17,357 nt of DNA, from NCBI GenBank assembly GCA_934539245.1, contig CAKTCK010000040.1, forward strand, positions 1 through 17,357, in the 5' to 3' direction. Numbering within the stretch: position 1 is the stretch's first letter; every line of letters begins with the position of its first letter. Shown here piece by piece: positions 12,603 through 17,357 of the stretch. The notes below the pieces were generated by a model, which worked only from the letters and a program-made list of their open reading frames with translations, did no database searches and was not told the origin of the DNA. Both the position numbers and the translations under genes were made by a program. This stretch comes from an uncultured Faecalibacterium sp. (GTDB lineage: Bacteria > Bacillota > Clostridia > Oscillospirales > Ruminococcaceae).

Positions 12603-12693
12603 ATCGCAAGTCAAAAAATTCGTGCAGTATGCAAACAGCATATTTGCGTTATGCAATGCAGCGCTGCTGCATGAAAAGCGGAATTGCTATCGA

Positions 12694-13368
12694 TCAACCC
12701 TCGGTAAAGTATTCCGGGTGGACGCTGCGCGCCTGCTCCACCGAAAGCTTATAGCGGTTCAGGTGGCTTTCCAACGCCTCGCCCAGCTCTTCGGCGGTGC
12801 CGTGCAGCACCATTTCCAGAATGCGGGTGTGGGCATCGCAAACGGATTTGTTCTCGTTGGTCTGCAAGCTGAACTTGCGGATGCGCTCCACATGCTGCAG
12901 CTCACCCAGCATGTGGTCAAAATGCGCCTCCATGCCGGTGATTTCAAACGCCTTGCGGTGGAACTGGTTGTCCAGCTCCAGCAGGCGGGTCTCCCGGTTC
13001 GGCTGGGTCAGGTCTGCCTCCAGCAGGCGGTAGCGCTCAATGACCTGCCGGTATTCCTGCTCCTGCTGGTCGGTCAGATGACCGCGGATGCGGTTCAGAA
13101 TTTCTTTTTCAAGAGTAAAGCGGGCAAACTGCTCCAGCTCCATCCGCTTCAGGTCGATGGGTGCCACATGGGTGCCGCTCTGGGGCTTGATATCCACCAT
13201 ATGGGCAATGTTGAGCATGATCAGTGCCTCCCGCATGGGGGTGCGGCTGATGCCCATCTGCTCCGCAAGCTCCCTGTCGTTCAGGGGGTCGCCGGGCTTC
13301 AGCTCCATGGTGATGATCCGGGTTCGGATAGTCTGATACGCCTGTTCCCTCGCACTCAAAGATGCCAT
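12694..13368 (-). CDS. GntR-family regulator with FCD domain
   Basis: FCD-type GntR proteins are dimeric repressors or activators, often of sugar-acid catabolism (UxuR, ExuR, KdgR-like and DgoR-like members), that bind a metal and a small acid. The 224-aa length is typical. The winged helix is at about 8-70: YQTIRTRIITMELKPGDPLNDRELAEQMGISRTPMREAL, then the wing SGTHVAP. The all-helical FCD domain covers about 75-215 and keeps the metal ligands D133 and H137 (LDNQFHRKAF), H180 (DAHTRI) and H202 (ESHLNRY). ATG at 13368 has GGGAGA 8 bases upstream. A GTATAC-centred site in its promoter region suggests autoregulation. A similar site upstream of the aldolase-kdgK operon 2 kb away suggests that operon as a target (inference). 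Confidence 0.93.
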   Translation of the reverse strand: MASLSAREQAYQTIRTRIITMELKPGDPLNDRELAEQMGISRTPMREALIMLNIAHMVDIKPQSGTHVAPIDLKRMELEQFARFTLEKEILNRIRGHLTDQQEQEYRQVIERYRLLEADLTQPNRETRLLELDNQFHRKAFEITGMEAHFDHMLGELQHVERIRKFSLQTNENKSVCDAHTRILEMVLHGTAEELGEALESHLNRYKLSVEQARSVHPEYFTEG

Positions 13369-13390
13369 TGCAGTGTTCTCCCTTCGGGGT

Positions 13391-13446
13391 CAGTTGGTAA
13401 TATATTAGTATACGACCATATTACCCAACTGCCGGGCAACTGTCAA
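13391..13446 (-). promoter_or_regulatory. Promoter and putative operator of the gntR gene
   Basis: On the minus strand TTGACA (13446-13441) and TAATAT (13423-13418) are 17 bases apart. Just downstream lies a GTATAC core (13408-13413) in TTAGTATACGA, the kind of site FCD regulators bind. Around it is a long imperfect dyad: CAGTTGGTAATAT (13391-13403) against ATATTACCCAACTG (13418-13431). Binding there would cover the -10 and start point, so autorepression is likely. Confidence 0.72.
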
Positions 13447-13491
13447 TAGCAGGAGCAACCGAAAATTGCGGACATTTTTTTGCTATTTTGT

Positions 13492-14133
13492 TCAATGAAG
13501 TGCCCGCGCCGGGCGGTATACCACCGGCAGCCACACAAAAGCCACTGCCAAGCCGCAGGCCACATCAATGACCGAGTGCTGCTTGGTGAACACTGTGGAC
13601 AGGCAGATCAGCGCCGCCCACACCCATGCCAGCACCTTGCGCAGGGGCTTGCCCTCTGCCAGCTTACTGTGGCTGAAAGCCATTGCCATGCAGGCGGAGC
13701 TCTGGCAGTGGATGGAGGGGCAGACATTCACGGCGGCGTCCGCTTTCCACAGCAGCTGCATGACCCGCAGCGCCGGGTTATCCCGGCCAAGGGTCTCCAC
13801 GGCGGGGCGCAGCTCCAGCCCGTTGGGCAGGATCATGTACAGGATCAGGCAGAAAGTCATGCCGGAAAACATGGTCAGGCAAAGCTTGTCGTAGCTGGCG
13901 GTATCGCACCACCACAGTGCCGCCGTTACCCCCGCCAGCAGCAAAAACCAGCTGCAGTAGGGGATCACGAACCACTCGTTGAAGGGGATCAGATCGTCCA
14001 GCGGGCTGTGCAGGATATATTTGGGGGCGGTGACGGCGAGATCCAGCCAGAAGAACCAGATCAGGTACACCACCCAGTACAGCTGGTACCACAGGTGCGG
14101 GCGGCACCGGCTGCGCAGTTGGCTAAACTTCAT
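13492..14133 (-). CDS. PAP2-superfamily membrane phosphatase/transferase
   Basis: An integral membrane protein of 213 aa, probably acting on a lipid phosphate. About six hydrophobic helices are visible, e.g. YWVVYLIWFFWLDLAV, WFLLLAGVTAALWW, LTMFSGMTFCLILYMIL, VLAWVWAALICLST and VACGLAVAFVWLPVV. PAP2 motif 1 is approximated by PNGLELRP, motif 2 is CPSIHCQSS with the catalytic His, and motif 3 is STVFTKQHSVIDV with the second His and the Asp. The Arg of the classical SRxxxxxHxxxD is Thr here, and the TKQH form recalls the PAP2_3 or inositolphosphorylceramide-synthase-like branch. The start at 14133 is preceded by TAGGAG. An upstream extension of the frame would run through the divergent promoters. 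It is a single gene; the substrate is unknown. Confidence 0.88.
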   Translation of the reverse strand: MKFSQLRSRCRPHLWYQLYWVVYLIWFFWLDLAVTAPKYILHSPLDDLIPFNEWFVIPYCSWFLLLAGVTAALWWCDTASYDKLCLTMFSGMTFCLILYMILPNGLELRPAVETLGRDNPALRVMQLLWKADAAVNVCPSIHCQSSACMAMAFSHSKLAEGKPLRKVLAWVWAALICLSTVFTKQHSVIDVACGLAVAFVWLPVVYRPARALH

Positions 14134-14169
14134 GTCGTTTCTCCTATTTTTTATGTGAATTGACGTGTT

Positions 14170-14219
14170 ATTATAGCACATTCCGTCCACTTGCGCAAAT
14201 GTTTTCCCTGCGATACAAT
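14170..14219. promoter_or_regulatory. Divergent promoters sharing a palindromic -35 (PAP2 and HAD genes)
   Basis: The palindrome TTGCGCAA (14191-14198) serves both directions. On the plus strand TTGCGC (14191-14196), 17 bases, TACAAT (14214-14219) drives the HAD gene. On the minus strand TTGCGC (14198-14193), 17 bases, TATAAT (14175-14170) drives the PAP2 gene. The -35 boxes overlap by 4 bases, so two polymerases cannot easily bind together. Confidence 0.8.
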
Positions 14220-14257
14220 AAAAATAAGCTGCATCTAATTTATAAAAGGAGTACGTC

Positions 14258-15166
14258 ATGCCACAACAATTTCCCGTCATCCGTCTGGTCGCACTGGATC
14301 TGGACGGCACCCTGCTGAACTGCGAGGGGCACGTCACCCCCCGCACCCGCGCCGCATTGCAGGCCGCCGTGGACAAAGGCGTGTACATCGTGCCCGCCAC
14401 CGGGCGTCCGCTGGCCAGTCTGCCGCCGGAGGTGGCGCAGCTGCCCGGCATCCGCTACATCATCACCTGCAACGGTGCCGCCGTATGGGACTTGGGCACC
14501 GATCCCGTGGGCGCAGTGTACAGCCGCTATTCCAACGCGAAAGAGCACCGCACCAGCACCCCGGTCTGCCTGCTGCACAGCCTGATGCCGGTGGAGACTG
14601 CCCGCGAAGCCTTTGCGGTCTGCGAGAGCTTCCACGCCGACCTGCGCATTTTCTCGGACGGATACGCCTGCACCGATGCCCACAGCATTGCGCTGGCCGC
14701 TGCCCGGGCGGCGCAGAAGGACAGCACTGAGGCGCGTCAGCCCAACGACGGACGCTTTACCATTCTGCGGGACGCAGCCGAGTGGATGAGCCGCAACGCC
14801 TTTGCCGTTGAAAAGCTCTGCGTGTTCTTTGATACCCCGCAGCAGGCTGCGGCTGCGCTGCCCCGCTTTTACGCCGTCCCGGGCGTGGAGGTCGTGCAGG
14901 GGTCGCCGAAAAATGTGGAGGTGACCGCCGCCGGTGTGGACAAGGGCGAGGCGCTGCGCGCACTGGCCGACCGGCTGGGCATCCCGCACGCATCCACCCT
15001 TGCGGTGGGCGACAGCGAGAACGACCGCGCCATGCTGCAAAAGGCCGGGGTAGCCGCTGTGATGGCAAACGGCATGCCGGAGATCCGGGCGCTGGCGCAC
15101 CTTGTCAGCAAGGCCGACTGCGACCATGACGGTGTGGCAGAGATACTGGAAGCCCTTGGCATCTGA
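14258..15166 (+). CDS. Cof-type HAD-IIB family sugar-phosphate phosphatase
   Basis: Cytoplasmic HAD phosphatase of the Cof/YidA group, usually active on sugar phosphates or similar small phosphates. The protein is 302 aa. Motif I is LDLDGTLL with D14 (nucleophile) and D16 (acid/base). Motif II is T48 in VPATGRP. Motif III is K229 in DKGEALRALADRLGI. Motif IV is VGDSENDRAML with D252 and D256. The cap at about 85-195 is less conserved and sets the substrate, which cannot be read from sequence. ATG at 14258 follows AAAAGGAG. It is transcribed from the divergent promoter region shared with the PAP2 gene. It precedes the aldolase operon but is separated from it by 237 bases, so it is likely an independent unit. 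No clear terminator follows. Confidence 0.92.
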   Translation: MPQQFPVIRLVALDLDGTLLNCEGHVTPRTRAALQAAVDKGVYIVPATGRPLASLPPEVAQLPGIRYIITCNGAAVWDLGTDPVGAVYSRYSNAKEHRTSTPVCLLHSLMPVETAREAFAVCESFHADLRIFSDGYACTDAHSIALAAARAAQKDSTEARQPNDGRFTILRDAAEWMSRNAFAVEKLCVFFDTPQQAAAALPRFYAVPGVEVVQGSPKNVEVTAAGVDKGEALRALADRLGIPHASTLAVGDSENDRAMLQKAGVAAVMANGMPEIRALAHLVSKADCDHDGVAEILEALGI

Positions 15167-15403
15167 GCCATTTTTTGCAGCTATTTCACAGCATTTTCAC
15201 CGGCATTTGCCCTGATTTTTCGGGTCATTCGTCATTTTTGTGCAATGTATACAAGCTATTATGCCAAACATTGTGCTTGTTGAGTATTACCAAAGTCGGG
15301 CTGTTCGTTTATACTAGTATCATAAGCGCGTAGGGGGGTATTGCGCCCGCAGGAGCAAACCCGACGCACCGAGAGAGTTCAAATATAAAAGGAGAAATGC
15401 GTT
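15167..15403 (+). promoter_or_regulatory. Control region of the eda-kdgK operon
   Basis: A 237-base gap. It holds TGTATACA (15246-15253), a palindrome with the same GTATAC core as the site in the gntR promoter region. The best -10 is TATACT (15310-15315); the matching -35 is poor (TTACCA at 15288-15293, 16-base spacer), as in promoters that need an activator. After it come a GCGC-rich leader (15326-15350) and AAAAGGAG before the ATG. If TATACT is the -10, the TGTATACA site lies about 75 bases upstream of the start point. No T-run terminator for the HAD gene is clear. Confidence 0.5.
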
Positions 15404-16366
15404 ATGAATCCCATCGTAGAAAAGGTCTATCAGATCGGCATTATCCCTGTTATCGCTTTCAACAGCGTTGATGAGGCCCTGCCCCTGTGCAAGGCTCTGG
15501 CTGAGGGCGGTCTGCCCGCAGCTGAGGTCACCTTCCGCACTGCCTGTGCTGAAGAGTGCATCCGCAAGATCCACGAGGAGATGCCTGAGATGCTGCTGGG
15601 CGCCGGCACCGTTCTGACCTGCGAGCAGGCTGACCGTGCTATGGCAGCCGGTGCTTCTTTCATCGTTGCTCCCGGCTTCGACCCCGAGGTCTGCAAGCAC
15701 GTCATCGACAAGGGCGGCATCATGATGCCCGGCACCTGCTCCGCAGGCGAGATGCAGCAGGCCATGAACATGGGCTGCGAGGCTCTGAAGTTCTTCCCCG
15801 CTGAGGCAAACGGCGGCGTGGGCATGCTGAAGAACATCGGCGCTGCTCTGAAGGGCGCACGCTGGATGTGCACCGGCGGTGTCAACGCCAAGAACGTCAA
15901 CGATTATCTGGGCTACGACCAGATCTTTGCCGTGGGCGGCACTTGGATGTGCAAGAGCGACGTGATCAAGGCCGGCGACTGGGCAAAGATCACCGCACAG
16001 AGCAAGGAAGCTGTTGACACCATGCTGGGCCTGAAACTGCTGCACGTCGGCATCAACACTGACAACGAGGAAGAGGCCATGAAGGTGGCTAACCTGATCA
16101 GCGCTATGCTGAACATGAAGGTCGCTCCCGGCAACTCCAGCATCTTTGTCGGCAACAAGGAGTTCGAGATCATGAAGAAGCCCGGCCGCGGCACCAATGG
16201 CCACATCGCCATCGGCTGCAACAACGTGGACCGCGCCATCTACCACCTGTCTCAGCGCGGCGTGAAGTTCGATCTGGACAGCAAGAACGTGAAGAACGGC
16301 AAGACCGTTGCCTGCTACATGGCAGACGAGATCGGTGGCTTTGCCTTCCATCTGGTGCAGGCATAA
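15404..16366 (+). CDS. eda: KDPG aldolase fused to a C-terminal VOC-like domain
   Basis: Residues 1-205 or so are 2-keto-3-deoxy-6-phosphogluconate aldolase, which splits KDPG to pyruvate and glyceraldehyde 3-phosphate. The key residues are E41 and R45 (AAEVTFRTACAEECIRKI), the PGT turn at 109-111, and the Schiff-base lysine K129 in ALKFFPAEANGG. From about 209 to 320 there is an added domain (GLKLLHVGINTDNEEEAMKVANLI, IFVGNKEFEIMKK, TNGHIAIGCNNVDRAIYHLSQRG, GGFAFHLVQ) with the beta-alpha-beta layout of glyoxalase/VOC modules. A plain aldolase is about 210 aa, so 320 aa is a true fusion. The frame has no break between domains. ATG at 15404 has AAAAGGAG upstream. kdgK follows 92 bases later. 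The VOC part's role is unknown. Codons are strongly biased to GCT, GGC and CTG, as in highly expressed genes. Confidence 0.94.
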   Translation: MNPIVEKVYQIGIIPVIAFNSVDEALPLCKALAEGGLPAAEVTFRTACAEECIRKIHEEMPEMLLGAGTVLTCEQADRAMAAGASFIVAPGFDPEVCKHVIDKGGIMMPGTCSAGEMQQAMNMGCEALKFFPAEANGGVGMLKNIGAALKGARWMCTGGVNAKNVNDYLGYDQIFAVGGTWMCKSDVIKAGDWAKITAQSKEAVDTMLGLKLLHVGINTDNEEEAMKVANLISAMLNMKVAPGNSSIFVGNKEFEIMKKPGRGTNGHIAIGCNNVDRAIYHLSQRGVKFDLDSKNVKNGKTVACYMADEIGGFAFHLVQA

Positions 16367-16394
16367 GCGCCTGTCCCCTTTTACCCGTAAAAGC

Positions 16395-16424
16395 CCCGCC
16401 GCAGCGGGTATGCCCTGCGGCGGG
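16395..16424 (+). other. Intercistronic hairpin between eda and kdgK
   Basis: CCCGCCGCAG (16395-16404) and CTGCGGCGGG (16415-16424) form a perfect 10-bp GC stem. No T-run follows, so it is not a normal terminator. It may protect the eda end of the mRNA or mark a processing site, making eda more abundant than kdgK (inference). Confidence 0.65.
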
Positions 16425-16458
16425 ATGATGAAACACCTGATATAAAGGAGAATAACCA

Positions 16459-17357
16459 ATGAAAGTCGTTACTTTTGGCGAACTGATGGTCCGTCTGCAG
16501 CCCTTCAACTACGAGCGTTTCGTTCAGGCCAACAGCCTGGAGTTCACCTTCGGCGGCGGCGAGGCTAACGTTGCTGTTTCTCTGGCCAACTACGGTCTGG
16601 ACGCAGCTTTCGTTACCAAGCTCCCCGCACACGCGATCGGTCAGGCCGCTATCAACAGCCTGCGCCGCTACGGCGTTGACACCAGCATGATCACCCGCGG
16701 CGGTGACCGTGTGGGCATCTACTACAACGAGAAGGGCGCTTCTCAGCGCGGTTCCGTCTGCATCTACGACCGTGCCAACAGCGCTATCCAGCTGGCTCAG
16801 CCCTCCGACTTTGATTGGGATAAGATCTTCGAGGGCGTGGATTGGTTCCACTTCACCGGCATCACCCCGGCTCTGGGCGAGAACGTTGTCGAGATCTGCC
16901 GCGAGGCCTGCAAGGCTGCTAAGGCTCACGGCGTGAAGATCAGCTGCGACCTGAACTACCGCGGCAAGCTGTGGACCCGTGAGCAGGCCCGCGCTGCCAT
17001 GACCGACCTGTGCCAGTACGTTGACGTCTGCATCTCCAACGAGGAGGACGCAAAGGACGTGTTCGGCATCGAGGCCGAGGCTACCGATATCTACGGCGGC
17101 AAGCTGAATGCTGAGGGCTACAAGAGCGTTGCCAAGCAGCTGGCTGACAAGTTCCACTTCGAGAAGGTCGCTATCACCCTGCGTGAGAGCCACAGCGCAT
17201 TCGACAACGGCTGGAGCGCTATGCTGTACGACGTTGCTTCCAACGAGTACTGCTTCTCCAAGAAGTACGACCTGCACATCATCGACCGCGTTGGCGGCGG
17301 TGACTCCTTCGGCGGCGGCCTGATCTACAGCCTGCTGACCGGCAAGAGCACTCAGGA
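16459..17357 (+). CDS. kdgK: 2-keto-3-deoxygluconate kinase, PfkB family (3' end outside window)
   Basis: KdgK phosphorylates 2-keto-3-deoxygluconate to KDPG, the substrate of the aldolase encoded just upstream. The frame runs from ATG 16459, preceded by AAAGGAG, to the window end with no stop: 299 codons seen of an expected 330-345. PfkB features are MKVVTFGELMVRL at the start, FGGGEANVAVSLANYG (the first PfkB signature, near 36-51), CDLNYRGKLW (near 170) and the second signature DRVGGGDSFGGGLIYSLL at about 276-293 with catalytic D282. The usual GAGD is GGGD here, which is common in this subgroup. The neighbour eda makes the KDG kinase call much more likely than fructokinase or another PfkB sugar kinase. 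Codon use is highly biased, like eda. Confidence 0.9.
   Translation, partial: MKVVTFGELMVRLQPFNYERFVQANSLEFTFGGGEANVAVSLANYGLDAAFVTKLPAHAIGQAAINSLRRYGVDTSMITRGGDRVGIYYNEKGASQRGSVCIYDRANSAIQLAQPSDFDWDKIFEGVDWFHFTGITPALGENVVEICREACKAAKAHGVKISCDLNYRGKLWTREQARAAMTDLCQYVDVCISNEEDAKDVFGIEAEATDIYGGKLNAEGYKSVAKQLADKFHFEKVAITLRESHSAFDNGWSAMLYDVASNEYCFSKKYDLHIIDRVGGGDSFGGGLIYSLLTGKSTQ

Noticed and set aside
12603..12693. A molybdenum-cofactor riboswitch before moaA
   Set aside because: The space is too short for that motif and no matching helices were seen.
11578..13449. A 623-codon open frame on the plus strand over moaA and gntR
   Set aside because: It spans two well-supported minus-strand genes, their terminator and a promoter; composition is rich in Gln, His, Leu and Ala as expected for a shadow.
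13492..14451. A longer form of the PAP2 protein starting about 106 codons upstream
   Set aside because: The extension would include the divergent promoters and part of the HAD gene; MKFSQLRSR at 14133 has its own TAGGAG site.
15320..16459. A 379-codon minus-strand frame over eda, and a similar one over kdgK (16381-17277)
   Set aside because: Both are shadows of highly biased coding sequence; no ribosome site, no motif.

Overview
The window looks like chromosome of a Gram-positive gut anaerobe of the Clostridia. A Faecalibacterium-like member of the Oscillospiraceae is my best guess, from memory of such genomes and not from a search. Support comes from the high-GC coding sequence with strong AGGAGG-type ribosome sites, near-consensus TTGACA/TATAAT promoters with 17-bp spacers, a T-box leader before cysS, a clostridial-type nifS-nifU pair, pyruvate formate-lyase, an aldolase-VOC fusion, and imperfectly palindromic intergenic elements. 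I see no phage, plasmid, CRISPR or transposase genes. This is mostly ordinary core chromosome, with a few regulatory and domain features worth a second look.

Layout, left to right. (1) 2-1740: 3' end of pflB overlapping pflA, then a strong terminator. (2) 1759-3560: cysS behind a consensus promoter and a roughly 270-nt T-box riboswitch whose features point to tRNA-Cys. (3) 3583-5246, minus strand: nifS-nifU, cysteine desulfurase and Fe-S scaffold. (4) 5420-7053: a 143-aa protein I do not recognise, a MITE-like element, a one-domain rhodanese, and a divergent Rrf2 regulator carrying three IscR-type cysteines. (5) 7067-7717: tRNA-Trp, a second copy of the MITE-like element, then tRNA-Asp and tRNA-Thr. 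(6) 7771-10372, minus strand: an overlapping operon of ECF sigma factor, zinc-finger anti-sigma factor and two membrane proteins of unknown role. (7) 10546-12522: birA converging on moaA. (8) 12694-13368: a GntR/FCD regulator. (9) 13492-15166: a PAP2-family membrane protein and a Cof-type HAD phosphatase fired from divergent promoters with overlapping -35 boxes. (10) 15404 to the end: a KDPG aldolase fused to a VOC-like domain, then kdgK, which runs off the window.

Two functional themes emerge. The first is cysteine, sulfur and Fe-S metabolism: Cys-responsive T-box and cysS, nifS, nifU, rhodanese and the Cys-type Rrf2 all lie within about 5.3 kb. The second is carbon flow from uronic acids to pyruvate: kdgK and the aldolase make KDPG and split it to pyruvate and glyceraldehyde 3-phosphate, and PflB/PflA then turn pyruvate into acetyl-CoA and formate. 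The GntR/FCD gene has a GTATAC-centred site in its own promoter region, and a similar site lies upstream of the aldolase, so it may control that operon.

I found no clearly new multi-gene system. The best candidates for something undescribed are the membrane proteins co-encoded with the ECF sigma/anti-sigma pair, the VOC domain on the aldolase, the 143-aa orphan protein, and the two-copy palindromic element.
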